Assembly (NCBI GenBank): GCA_021390615.1
Contig: JAJEJU010000020.1
Span: forward strand, 102,941 to 166,940
Reading direction: 5' to 3'
DNA length: 64,000 bases
From: Rhodanobacteraceae bacterium ZG21-1
GTDB taxonomy: Bacteria > Pseudomonadota > Gammaproteobacteria > Xanthomonadales > Rhodanobacteraceae
A program made the translations under genes and the position numbers. Position 1 is the first letter of the stretch. Each line of letters opens with the position of its first letter. This document shows, piece after piece, positions 34,602 through 42,951 of the stretch. The notes below the pieces were generated by a model. It was not told the origin of the DNA. It saw only the letters and a list, made by a program, of their open reading frames with translations, and searched no databases.

Positions 34602-34939
34602 CGCGCGGCGCCTTCCATTGCCTGACTGGCCGCCAACAGCTCGGCCACGGTCGCTGCGGTGTCTCCGTTGGCGATGCCGCGCTCGAACCAGGGCTGCAAC
34701 GATGCACAGCCGGCCTTGTGCAGGTGCTGCCGCCAGTCGCCGGGCCAGGATTCGAGCTGGTTCAAGGCCAGGCAGATCTCGCCGCCCTGCTCGGCATGTC
34801 CGCCGCCGATCGACTGGCCGAAGCAGAACGCCCGGCTCGGCTCGTCCGGTGCGATTTCCACATAGTAGACGTCGTGTTTCGCATGCGCGGCGCTGGGCGC
34901 GACATTGCGCTGGCCGAGCAGCACGCGGCCGGCCGGCAT
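34598..34939 (-). CDS. Small conserved-looking protein of unknown function
   Basis: 113 residues from ATG 34939; a TTG one codon earlier is an alternative. Soluble, no signal peptide or motif recognised; visible segments are HDVYYVEIAPDEPSRAFCFG and GEICLALNQLESWPGDWRQHL, with two Cys. Placement argues it is real: 43 nt after nrdR and overlapping the ribD start by 4 nt. Function not assigned. Confidence 0.65.
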   Translation of the reverse strand: MPAGRVLLGQRNVAPSAAHAKHDVYYVEIAPDEPSRAFCFGQSIGGGHAEQGGEICLALNQLESWPGDWRQHLHKAGCASLQPWFERGIANGDTAATVAELLAASQAMEGAAR

Positions 34940-34982
34940 CAAAAACGCCTCGCGCGCTGCGGCGCTGGACGGCCTGCCGCCA

Positions 34983-35501
34983 TCAGCTCTTCTTGCGCCG
35001 CAGGCTCACGTCGCCGAGCAGCGAGAGCTGCAGCTTCTCCAGTTCCGGCAGGTCGCGCTCGAGTTTCTCGATCTCTTCGCGGAACGCCTGCACGTCCTCG
35101 AACTTGCGGTAGACCGAGGCGAAGCGCACATAGGCCACCTGGTCCAGCTTTTTCAGCTCGCGCATCACCAGCTCGCCGATCTGCCGCGAGGGCACCTCGC
35201 GCTCGCTGCTGCGACGCAGGTCGTTGACGATCTCGCGCACCGCGGCGTCGACGTCGTGGCTGGCCACCGGGCGCTTCTGCAGCGCGCGTTCGAAGCTGGT
35301 GCGCAGCTTGCGCTCGTCGAAGGTCTCGCGCCGTTCGCCGCTCTTGACGATCGCCGGCAGCTTCAGCTCGGCCGTCTCGAAGGTGTTGAAGCGCTCGCCG
35401 CACTGCGGGCACTCGCGACGGCGACGCACGGTGGCGCCGTCCTCGGTGAGGCGCGAGTCGATCACGCGGGTGTCTTCGTGCTGGCAGAACGGACAGTGCA
35501 T
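34983..35501 (-). CDS. nrdR: Transcriptional repressor NrdR
   Basis: 172 residues. N-terminal zinc ribbon [17 protein letters not shown] ... [14 protein letters not shown] with four Cys, then an ATP-cone ([15 protein letters not shown] ... [19 protein letters not shown]). It represses ribonucleotide-reductase genes according to ATP/dATP level. It lies 3 nt after the amidotransferase-like gene in the glyA operon, a frequent position in proteobacteria. Confidence 0.97.
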   Translation of the reverse strand: MHCPFCQHEDTRVIDSRLTEDGATVRRRRECPQCGERFNTFETAELKLPAIVKSGERRETFDERKLRTSFERALQKRPVASHDVDAAVREIVNDLRRSSEREVPSRQIGELVMRELKKLDQVAYVRFASVYRKFEDVQAFREEIEKLERDLPELEKLQLSLLGDVSLRRKKS

Positions 35502-35504
35502 GAT

Positions 35505-36203
35505 TCAGCGCCCGCGCTCGGCCGCTTCGACGAAGGCCCGCACCGCCGGCGGCAGGCGCCCCTGCAGCGCGCCGCGCTCATGCTGGAACAAGGTGGCGAT
35601 GAAGAACGGATGGCCGTCCAGTTCCACCCCGCGTACGTCGCCGGCTTCGTCGTAGGCGTCGATGCGCAGCGGGCCGCCTTCCAGCGCCTGGCGGAAATCC
35701 GGGCTGAGCCCGTAGCTGCAGTGATAGCCCTCGACGATCGAGGTGGCGCCGTAGCAGCGCGCCAGGCGCGTGTCGGGTACCAGTCGCAGCGCGTCGGTGA
35801 CCTCGACCAGCGAGCACAGCAGCGGCACGATCACCTGGCGCGACGCCTGCGGCGCCGTCTCGGCGTGTTCGGCATCGGCCCAGCCCAGCACGTTGCGCGC
35901 GTATTCGATGATGGCGTGCTGGAAGCCGCCGCAGGTGCCCAGGAAGGGCACGTGACGCTCGCGCGCCACGCGGATCGCGGTGAGCGCGCCGTCCATGTCG
36001 CGATAAGGGCTGGCCGGCACGCACCACAGACCGTCGAACTCGGCCAGCGCGGCGCCGTCGCCGACGCGCTCGGTCGGCACCCACACCGGCTCGACCGCCG
36101 TCCCGCAAGCCTCGGCGGCCAGCGCCAGCGCCAACGGGATGGCGCGATGGGCGACCACCTCGTCGTTGCGGTCGCCGATCAAGCCGATCTGCAGTGCCGA
36201 CAT
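35505..36203 (-). CDS. CTP-synthase-C-terminus-like class I amidotransferase homologue
   Basis: 232 residues, resembling only the glutaminase domain of CTP synthase. The nucleophile elbow is present (FLGTCGGFQHAIIEYARN, Cys91). Where the catalytic His-x-Glu is expected (FHPE in CTP synthase) the sequence reads LFQHE after GHPFFIAT, so the His is not in its normal place. It has no synthetase domain. Either it is a non-glutaminase relative or uses a shifted His. It sits between glyA (10 nt) and nrdR (3 nt), so it is firmly part of this operon. Function unknown. Confidence 0.75.
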   Translation of the reverse strand: MSALQIGLIGDRNDEVVAHRAIPLALALAAEACGTAVEPVWVPTERVGDGAALAEFDGLWCVPASPYRDMDGALTAIRVARERHVPFLGTCGGFQHAIIEYARNVLGWADAEHAETAPQASRQVIVPLLCSLVEVTDALRLVPDTRLARCYGATSIVEGYHCSYGLSPDFRQALEGGPLRIDAYDEAGDVRGVELDGHPFFIATLFQHERGALQGRLPPAVRAFVEAAERGR

Positions 36204-36213
36204 CGCCGCAGGC

Positions 36214-37467
36214 TCAGCCGTAGACGGGGAACTGCTTGCACTGCGCGGTGACCTGCTCGCGCACGCGCGCCAACACCGCCTCGTCGTTCGGCGCGTCCAG
36301 CACGTCGCAGATCCAGTTCGTCAGCGCGGTCACTTCGGCCTCGCCATAGCCGCGCGTGGTGACCGCCGGCGTGCCGATGCGCAGGCCGGAGGTAACGAAA
36401 GGCTTGCGCGGATCGTTCGGCACGGCGTTCTTGTTCACCGTGATGTGCGCCTTGCCCAGCGCCTCTTCCGCATCCTTGCCGGTGACTTCGCGGCCGATCA
36501 GGTCGACCAGCATCAGGTGGTTCTCGGTGCCGCCGGAAACGATCTTGTAGCCGCGCGCGATGAAGGTCTTGGCCATCGCCTGTGCATTCTTCACCACCTG
36601 CGCCTGGTAGTCCTTGAAGGCCGGCTCCAGCGCTTCCTTGAAGGCCACCGCCTTGGCCGCGATCACGTGCATCAGCGGGCCGCCCTGGATGCCGGGGAAC
36701 ACGATCGACTGCAGCTTCTTCTCGATCTCTTCGCCGGGATTCGTCGCCACGATGATGCCGCCGCGCGGGCCGCGCAGGGTCTTGTGGGTGGTCGAGGTCA
36801 CCACGTGGGCGTGCGGCAGCGGGCTGGGATACACGCCCGCGGCGATCAGGCCGGCGACGTGCGCCATGTCCACGAACAGATAGGCGCCCACCTTGTCGGC
36901 GATGGCGCGGAAGCGCGCCCAATCCATCACCTGCGAGTAGGCGCTGAAGCCGGCCACGATCATCTTCGGCTTGTGCTCGACGGCCAGCCGCTCGACCTCG
37001 TCGTAGTCGACCAGGCCGTGCTCGTTCACGCCGTACTGCACCGCGTTGAGCAGCTTGCCGGAGATGTTGACCTTGGCGCCGTGGGTGAGATGGCCGCCAT
37101 GCGCCAGCGACATGCCCAGGATGGTGTCGCCGGGATTGAGCAGGGCGAAGTACACCGCCTGGTTGGCCTGCGAGCCGGAATGCGGCTGCACGTTCGCATA
37201 GGTGGCGCCGAACAGCTGCTTGACGCGGTCGATCGCCAGCTTCTCGGCCACGTCGACGTATTCGCAGCCGCCGTAATAGCGCTTGCCCGGATAACCTTCG
37301 GCGTACTTGTTGGTCAGCACCGAACCCTGCGCTTCCAGCACGCGCGGGCTGGCGTAGTTCTCGGAAGCGATCAGCTCGACGTGGTCTTCCTGGCGGCGTG
37401 CCTCGTCGGCAATCGCGCGGGCCAGTTCGTCGTCGTAGCCGGCGATCGTGTCGTTCTTCGGGAACAT
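36214..37467 (-). CDS. glyA: Serine hydroxymethyltransferase
   Basis: PLP enzyme converting serine and tetrahydrofolate to glycine and methylene-tetrahydrofolate, 417 residues, the same length as the E. coli enzyme. Start [15 protein letters not shown] at ATG 37467. Motifs: [36 protein letters not shown], and the PLP-lysine segment [15 protein letters not shown]. First gene of a five-gene minus-strand unit ending in ribD. Possible -10 TACAAT at 37506-37511, with a poor -35. Confidence 0.97.
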   Translation of the reverse strand: MFPKNDTIAGYDDELARAIADEARRQEDHVELIASENYASPRVLEAQGSVLTNKYAEGYPGKRYYGGCEYVDVAEKLAIDRVKQLFGATYANVQPHSGSQANQAVYFALLNPGDTILGMSLAHGGHLTHGAKVNISGKLLNAVQYGVNEHGLVDYDEVERLAVEHKPKMIVAGFSAYSQVMDWARFRAIADKVGAYLFVDMAHVAGLIAAGVYPSPLPHAHVVTSTTHKTLRGPRGGIIVATNPGEEIEKKLQSIVFPGIQGGPLMHVIAAKAVAFKEALEPAFKDYQAQVVKNAQAMAKTFIARGYKIVSGGTENHLMLVDLIGREVTGKDAEEALGKAHITVNKNAVPNDPRKPFVTSGLRIGTPAVTTRGYGEAEVTALTNWICDVLDAPNDEAVLARVREQVTAQCKQFPVYG

Positions 37468-37565
37468 CCTGACCTCTATTGCGTTGGGGGCGGGGAAGAC
37501 TTCGAATTGTAACGCCGGGGGCGCAGGCGCAGCCACCGCGCCGCCGGGCTTGCCCAGATCATTTC

Positions 37566-37588
37566 GTACGTCGTACGGTACGTCGTAC
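37566..37588. promoter_or_regulatory. Probable TetR-type operator, duplicated GTACGTCGTAC
   Basis: Two exact copies of GTACGTCGTAC (37566-37576, 37578-37588) with a 12-nt period. The inner 21 bp form a near-perfect palindrome about the intervening G. The site is 25 bp before the hydrolase ATG and about 100 bp before glyA, and a TetR gene follows the hydrolase. Confidence 0.6.
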
Positions 37589-37612
37589 AGAATACTTCGA
37601 AAGGGGCGCCGC

Positions 37613-38683
37613 ATGAGACCGAATCGCGCACGAACGACCTGGCAGTGGCTGTTCGCACTGTTCCTGTTGCCGTCGGTCGCGCTGGCCCAGGCCACTGGCG
37701 GCGTCGGCTTCCAGGCGATCGAGACGCATGACCCGGTGACCGGCGCCGAGATGCCCGGCTACGTGTTCTATCCGGCGACGACCGCAGCCAGCGTCACCTG
37801 GCGCGGCCCCTACGCCGTCGCCGCCAGCCTGGGGGCACCGCCCCTGCCCGGCGCCAAGCCGCTGGTGGTGATCTCGCACGGCAACGGCGGCTCCGACCTG
37901 GGTCATCACGACCTGGCGACCTATCTGGCCGGCCACGGCTTCGTGGTCGCCACGCTGGAACACCCGAAGGACAACTTCCACGACCAGAGCGGCGTCGGCC
38001 ATGCGGAGGTGCTCGGCGGACGCGCCGTCCAGGTCTCGGCCACGATCAGCATGCTGCTCGCCGATCCGCACTGGAAGGCGCTGATCGACCCCAGCCGTAT
38101 CGGCGTCGCTGGTTTCTCCGCCGGCGGCTACACCAGCCTGCTGCTGGTCGGCGCAGTGCCGCGCTTCCAGCGCTTCCTTCCCTATTGCCGCAAGCATCGC
38201 AGCGACGATCCCGCCGTATGCGGCCACATGGACGACATGCAAGCCGAGGCGGCCAGGCACGGCCAGACCCTGGAGCAGTTCGCCGCCTCCCTGCAGCACG
38301 ACTACACCCGCTGGGGGCCAACCGCAGACCCGCGGGTGAAGGCCGCCTTCGCGATGGCGCCGCTCAGCCTGATATTCGACCAGGCCGGCACTGCGGCGAT
38401 CGATCGGCCGGTGTTCCTCTACTACGGCTCCGACGACCACGTGCTGCTGCCGGCGGACAACGCGGCGCACATCCGGCCCTGGATCAAGCCACTCGCCGGG
38501 GTGAAAGTGGTGGCCGGTGCCGACCACTGGGTGTTCCTGGCGCCGTGCTCGCCGGCGCTGGCGCAGGAAGCGAAGGACATCTGCAGCGATCCGCCCGGCA
38601 TCGATCGCGCCAAGCTGCACGCGCAGATCGACGCTGATGCGCTGACCTTCTTCCGCCAGAGCCTGGCCGCACCGGCGCACTGA
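37613..38683 (+). CDS. Secreted alpha/beta hydrolase (dienelactone-hydrolase-like)
   Basis: 356 residues from ATG 37613, with AAGGGG 7 nt upstream. Signal peptide [16 protein letters not shown]. Core motifs: [13 protein letters not shown] (oxyanion region), nucleophile Ser in [13 protein letters not shown], acid in [11 protein letters not shown], and His in ADHWVF. This matches periplasmic hydrolases of the DLH/PET-hydrolase neighbourhood, but the ester or lipid substrate is not evident. It forms a two-gene unit with the TetR gene 14 nt downstream. Confidence 0.87.
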   Translation: MRPNRARTTWQWLFALFLLPSVALAQATGGVGFQAIETHDPVTGAEMPGYVFYPATTAASVTWRGPYAVAASLGAPPLPGAKPLVVISHGNGGSDLGHHDLATYLAGHGFVVATLEHPKDNFHDQSGVGHAEVLGGRAVQVSATISMLLADPHWKALIDPSRIGVAGFSAGGYTSLLLVGAVPRFQRFLPYCRKHRSDDPAVCGHMDDMQAEAARHGQTLEQFAASLQHDYTRWGPTADPRVKAAFAMAPLSLIFDQAGTAAIDRPVFLYYGSDDHVLLPADNAAHIRPWIKPLAGVKVVAGADHWVFLAPCSPALAQEAKDICSDPPGIDRAKLHAQIDADALTFFRQSLAAPAH

Positions 38684-38697
38684 TTCAGGCCACCGAC

Positions 38698-39315
38698 ATG
38701 CCCAAGGCGCTCAACGAGCAGGACATCGAGGCATTCCGCAGCCGCATCTGCCAGGTCGCCGCGCAGCTGTACGTGGACGAGGGCCCGGCCGCAGTGACCA
38801 TGCGCCGGCTGGCCGCCGAACTCGGCTGCGGCACGATGACGCCGTATCGCTTCTACCCCAGCAAGGAGGCCATCCTCACCGCCGTGCGCAGCCGCGGCAT
38901 GCTGCGCTTTTCGGAGGCGCTGGAACGCGCGCTGGATGCGACAGGCGACGGACGCGCGCGCAGCCGCGCCGTGCGCGACGCCTATATCGGCTTCGCGCGC
39001 AGCGACACCGCCACCTATCGGCTGATGTTCGAATATCCGGAGCTCAACCGCGACGACGCCGACTACCGCAAGGCGCATGCGCGGATGTGGCAGACCATCG
39101 CCGCGCACGTCGAGGTGATGATCGCCGAAGGCAGCGTGGCCGCCGACGCGGCGATCCTCGGCCACCAGATCTGGGCTGCGCTGCACGGCGCGGTGATGCT
39201 GGAAATCGCCGGCCTGCTGCCGGCCGGCTACGATGCCGCCTCGCTGCATACGCGCACCGTCTCGGCGCTGCTGGCCGACGCTGCGCCGGCGCGCGGTGCA
39301 ACGCCATTGGCCTGA
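38698..39315 (+). CDS. TetR/AcrR-family regulator
   Basis: 205 residues. Helix-turn-helix in the first 60 (VTMRRLAAELGCGTMTPYRFYPSKEAILTA), then an all-helical ligand/dimer domain. Follows the hydrolase by 14 nt, so it is co-transcribed and probably autoregulates through the duplicated site at 37566-37588. Confidence 0.92.
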   Translation: MPKALNEQDIEAFRSRICQVAAQLYVDEGPAAVTMRRLAAELGCGTMTPYRFYPSKEAILTAVRSRGMLRFSEALERALDATGDGRARSRAVRDAYIGFARSDTATYRLMFEYPELNRDDADYRKAHARMWQTIAAHVEVMIAEGSVAADAAILGHQIWAALHGAVMLEIAGLLPAGYDAASLHTRTVSALLADAAPARGATPLA

Positions 39316-39731
39316 ACCGTAACGTCGACATCGGACGGCATTGCGAGACAGTGGTTGCTGGACGCGTCCGCGCATGGCGCGGTGGCGGCCAAACCGCCGC
39401 CGAAAGCCCGCCTGTCGAAGCCGGATAACGCGTCGTGGCACGTCATCGTTTTCGACGCGGTGCCGCGAGCTCGGATAGCTCTCGCCGCCGGTTCATCCTT
39501 GCAGATACCGCCGTTTTCGACGGCTGGCCGACGAGCCGGATGCCGAACCTGTCCGCATGCGTATCGCATCGCCGCCACCGTCGGCGCTTTTGCTCGTCGC
39601 CGAACCTCGGTCGCCGAGTCGAGCTGTGAGCGATCATTCATGCGCGACGTCGGCGCCGGACGCGTACTGCACATCGTGCGCGAATCAACCACGACGACGC
39701 CCGCGAGGCGACGCCTACGGTTCGAAGCGAC
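39316..39731. other. Gene-free stretch
   Basis: Between the TetR gene and the convergent secreted-protein gene. Short open frames exist on both strands but are arginine- and serine-rich and match nothing; I see no repeat, promoter or terminator I would support. Confidence 0.55.
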
Positions 39732-40544
39732 TCACTCGGCCGGCCCGCACTTCAGCGCCGCGGACACCGGCACTATCCGCTTGACGCCCGAACCGTCCAG
39801 CACGGCCTCGACCTCGTATTCGATCACGCTGGGATCGGCGCGCACTCCTGCCAGCTGCTCCTGCGGCGCATGCTTTTCCATCGCCTCGTAGGCGGCATCG
39901 CAATTCGGTGGCGAAGCCTGAGCCAGGCCGGTGACCTGCCTGATCCGGATCCAGCAGTGCGCCGCATCGGCGCGCATGGAACATGGCGCCAGATAGACCC
40001 GACGGTAGCGCAGCAGCAGCGGATTCTCGTACCAGGGCCGCTGATCGATGTCCTGCACGGGCCCGGTCAGCGTGACGGCCTGCAGCTTGGTGGTGAGGTC
40101 GGTAAACAGCGGCGTGGTCTCGGCCGAGCCGAACACGGCCAGGCCTTCTCCACCGTTCGCGCCTTCGCCGCTGAAGAATACATAGTCGCCCTTGACCCCC
40201 TGGAAATAGCCGCTCCAGGCCGCGACGATTTTTTCGTCCTTGCCGTTCTCGCGGCGGCAGGCGGGAGCAGCCTGCCCTTTCGGCACGAAACTCATGGAGA
40301 GCTGGTCCGCGCCGTCGCCGCCCAGGTCAACCTGCTTGATCATCAGATGCGGGTAGTAGTAGCAGGAAAGCTGGGTCTTGGCCTGCGGATTGTCCGGATC
40401 GGGCGGCAGCGGCAGATGCAGCTCGCGCAGCGGGCGATCGAACAAGCCGCTGGTCTCGGCCGCCCAGGCCGGACTGATCGCAAGGCCGAGCATGCCGGCA
40501 ACCAGCAAGGCGGCGTGCAGCGCGATGATCCTCGAGGTGCGCAT
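39732..40544 (-). CDS. Exported protein of unknown function
   Basis: 270 residues from ATG 40544, which has AAGGA at 6 nt; the ATG at 40550 directly abuts that site. Signal peptide with cleavage near SPAWAAETS. The mature part has several Cys (LSCYYYPHLMIK, APACRRENG, APCSMRADAAHCWIRI, PPNCDAAYEAM, LKCGPAE), consistent with periplasmic disulfides. No family recognised. Lies 31 nt after the DUF817 gene on the same strand, so possibly co-transcribed. Confidence 0.75.
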   Translation of the reverse strand: MRTSRIIALHAALLVAGMLGLAISPAWAAETSGLFDRPLRELHLPLPPDPDNPQAKTQLSCYYYPHLMIKQVDLGGDGADQLSMSFVPKGQAAPACRRENGKDEKIVAAWSGYFQGVKGDYVFFSGEGANGGEGLAVFGSAETTPLFTDLTTKLQAVTLTGPVQDIDQRPWYENPLLLRYRRVYLAPCSMRADAAHCWIRIRQVTGLAQASPPNCDAAYEAMEKHAPQEQLAGVRADPSVIEYEVEAVLDGSGVKRIVPVSAALKCGPAE

Positions 40545-40575
40545 GGGCATTCCTTGGTCAGAGTGGCTCAGAGTA

Positions 40576-41499
40576 TCAATCCGCTTGCCGTCCGGCTCGT
40601 GTCGATGCAGGCCGATCTTCGCGCGCTTCGTCGTGCGGCGCGACCGCAGCGCGCGGGCGGGCCGCCACCATCGACACCATCACGTAGCTGATGATCATCA
40701 GCAGCAGCCAGGCGCCCAGCTTGCCCAGCGGCACCAGCTGCCAGCCGTGGCGCTGCGCCGGATAAATCCATGCCGCGGTATAGGTGCCGACGTTCTCGGC
40801 CAGCCAGATGAAGCTCGCCACCAGCACGAAGCCCAGCAGCAAGGGCATGCGCCGATAGCGGCGCCGGATGCGGAAGTGCACCCAGCACGGACCGAACAGC
40901 AGCAGCACGGCGGCGAACAGCAGCGGGCGTGCATCCGGCAGGTAGTGGTGGCTGAAGAAGTTCAGGTAGATCGCCAGCGACAGCACTACCGTCGCCGCCA
41001 GCGGCGGATGCCGGGTAAAGCGGAACTCGAACAGGCGCCAGGCCCGCGCGATATAGCTGCCGATCGAGGCGTACATGAAGCCTGTGAACAGCGGCACGCC
41101 GCCGAGGCGCAGCAGCGACGCCTCCGGATAGGCCCACGAACCGACCGCGGTCTTGAACAGTTCCATCGCCGTGCCGACACCGTGGAACAGCCAGATCACC
41201 CTGGCCTCCTCCCGGCTCTCCAGGCCGGTCACGCGCAGCAGCAGCTGGATCGACAGCGCCGCCAGGGTGAGGAAGTCGTAGCGCGCCAGCGGCGCATGCG
41301 CCGGATACCAGCGCCAGCTCGCCAGCAGCAGGCCGACCATCAGCCCGCCGAACAGGCAGGCCGAGGCCTGCTTGAGGCCGAAGCAGACGAATTCGTGCGC
41401 GAACACGGCCCAGCGCCCGTGCGGACGCAGGCGCTGGGCCAGCCGTCGATCCCATACGGCGACGTGGCGCCTCGGCAAGGCGAACAGGCTCAGATCCAT
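40576..41499 (-). CDS. DUF817 integral membrane protein
   Basis: 307 residues from ATG 41499 with about eight membrane segments; a start at 41565 in the same frame would add 22 residues. Family segments: HEFVCFGLKQASACLFGGLM, WLFHGVGTAMELFKTAVGSW, FTGFMYASIGSYIARAW, LGFVLVASFIWLAENVGT. Conserved His, Glu and Trp within helices suggest a catalytic or binding role, but no function is known for the family. Divergent from the aldo/keto reductase promoter. Confidence 0.85.
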   Translation of the reverse strand: MDLSLFALPRRHVAVWDRRLAQRLRPHGRWAVFAHEFVCFGLKQASACLFGGLMVGLLLASWRWYPAHAPLARYDFLTLAALSIQLLLRVTGLESREEARVIWLFHGVGTAMELFKTAVGSWAYPEASLLRLGGVPLFTGFMYASIGSYIARAWRLFEFRFTRHPPLAATVVLSLAIYLNFFSHHYLPDARPLLFAAVLLLFGPCWVHFRIRRRYRRMPLLLGFVLVASFIWLAENVGTYTAAWIYPAQRHGWQLVPLGKLGAWLLLMIISYVMVSMVAARPRAAVAPHDEAREDRPASTRAGRQAD

Positions 41500-41619
41500 G
41501 TGCTGGTGGTCCCGGATGGCATGGGCGCCAGCTTGGTTCTGCGCCGGGCCGCCCTGCGGCGCCATCGATGGCCGGGCGCAGGCAGGCGCATGACCAAACC
41601 CGGCCAGTCAGACTTGAAG

Positions 41620-41657
41620 TGACAATATTTGATTTTTGTCATTCCAATATCTACAAT
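41620..41657 (+). promoter_or_regulatory. Promoter with overlapping operator before the second aldo/keto reductase
   Basis: -35 TTGATT (41629-41634), 17-bp spacer, -10 TACAAT (41652-41657), with the ATG 30 nt further on. An inverted repeat TGACAA-N10-TTGTCA (41620-41641) spans the -35, as expected for a repressor or activator site. The segment is clearly more AT-rich than its surroundings. Confidence 0.65.
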
Positions 41658-41686
41658 CCCCGCACCGACCCCACCGGAACCTCGCC

Positions 41687-42691
41687 ATGGCATCGATCAA
41701 GCAACGCCCCCTCGGCCGCAGCGGCCTGCATGTCTCGGCGCTCGGACTGGGCTGCATGGGCATGTCCGACATGTACGGCGACAGCGATCGCCACGAAAGC
41801 ATCGCCACCGTGCATGCGGCGCTGGACGCCGGCATCACCCTGCTCGACACCGGCGACTTCTACGGCATGGGCCACAACGAGATGCTGCTGGGCGAGGCAC
41901 TGGTCGGACGGCCGCGCGACAGCTACCAGCTCAGCGTGAAATTCGGCGCGCAGCGCGGCCCGGACGGTGCCTGGCTCGGCTACGACGCGCGCCCCGCGGC
42001 GCTGAAAAGCGCCCTCGCCTATTCGCTCAAGCGCCTGCGCACCGACTACGTGGACGTCTATCGCCCGGCCCGGCTCGATCCGGCAGTGCCGATCGAGGAC
42101 ACCGTCGGCGCCATCGCCGAGCTGGTGCAGGCCGGCTACGTGCGCCAGCTCGGCCTGTCCGAGGTGGGCGCCGCCACGATCCGCCGCGCCCACACCGTGC
42201 TGCCGGTGGCCGACCTGCAGATCGAATACTCGCTGATCTCGCGCGGCATCGAGGACGCCATCCTGCCGACCTGCCGCGAACTGGGCGTGGGCGTCACCGC
42301 CTACGGCGTGCTGGCGCGCGGCCTGATCAGCGGCCACTGGTCGCGCGATCGGCAGAGCGCGCCGCGCGATTTCCGCCTGCACAGCCCACGCTTCCAGGGC
42401 GACAACCTGGAGCACAACCTCCAGTTGGTGGAAACGCTGCGTGCACTGGCCCAGGCCCGCGGCGCCAGCGTAGCCCAGCTGGCGATCGCCTGGGCGCTGG
42501 CGCGCGGCGAGGACATCGTGCCACTGGTCGGCGCGCGCCGCCGCGAACGGTTGACCGAAGCGCTGGGCGCGCTGGAGATCGTGCTGGACGAGCGCGATCT
42601 CGCCGCAATCGAGCACGCCGTCCCGCGCGGCGCCGCGGCCGGCGAGCGCTACAACGCCCAGCAGATGGCCCTACTCGACAGCGAACGCTGA
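41687..42691 (+). CDS. Aldo/keto reductase, AKR13-like, with altered active site
   Basis: 334 residues, start MASIKQRPLGRSGLHVSALG. Asp and Tyr are in LLDTGDFYGMGHNE and Lys in QLSVKFG. Where related enzymes have the catalytic His in a YQHRVDP-like segment, this one has DVYRPARLDP, so His is replaced by Ala. The rest of the barrel (YSLISRGIEDAILPTCRELG, AQLAIAWALARGEDIVPLVG) is typical. I recall the same YRPARLDP segment in other bacterial members, so this looks like a subfamily trait rather than decay. Substrate unknown. Confidence 0.88.
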   Translation: MASIKQRPLGRSGLHVSALGLGCMGMSDMYGDSDRHESIATVHAALDAGITLLDTGDFYGMGHNEMLLGEALVGRPRDSYQLSVKFGAQRGPDGAWLGYDARPAALKSALAYSLKRLRTDYVDVYRPARLDPAVPIEDTVGAIAELVQAGYVRQLGLSEVGAATIRRAHTVLPVADLQIEYSLISRGIEDAILPTCRELGVGVTAYGVLARGLISGHWSRDRQSAPRDFRLHSPRFQGDNLEHNLQLVETLRALAQARGASVAQLAIAWALARGEDIVPLVGARRRERLTEALGALEIVLDERDLAAIEHAVPRGAAAGERYNAQQMALLDSER

Positions 42692-42736
42692 GGCCTGTTC
42701 GCGTCCCGAGAGGACGCACGGCAGGCGCCATCACAC

Positions 42737-42786
42737 GGATGTCCGCGTGCGATCGCGCCGCCGCGCCCGATCGCACGCGGACATCC
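42737..42786. terminator. Very long perfect hairpin after the aldo/keto reductase
   Basis: 19-bp perfect arms (42737-42755 and 42768-42786) around a 12-nt GC loop. The left arm reads GGATGTCCGCGTGCGATCG. It lies 46 nt after the stop and lacks a T-run; probably a terminator or transcript-stabilising stem, possibly a repeat element. Confidence 0.5.
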
Positions 42787-42951
42787 ACCTCGGGAGATCT
42801 GCCTCGAAGGATTGGGGACATATGGACGCCAAGTCCCGATAACCGGCGCCACGTTGCAAGGCCAGGCCGTCATACGCCGGCGGCATGGCCAGCGGCCGCG
42901 GCGCGAACCCGTTCGAAACCCCTCGAATCCCGTTCAACCGGAGGAAATCAC

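Noticed and set aside
39316..39731. Several short frames on both strands
   Set aside because: Arg/Ser-rich, overlapping one another in all frames, no start with a ribosome site.
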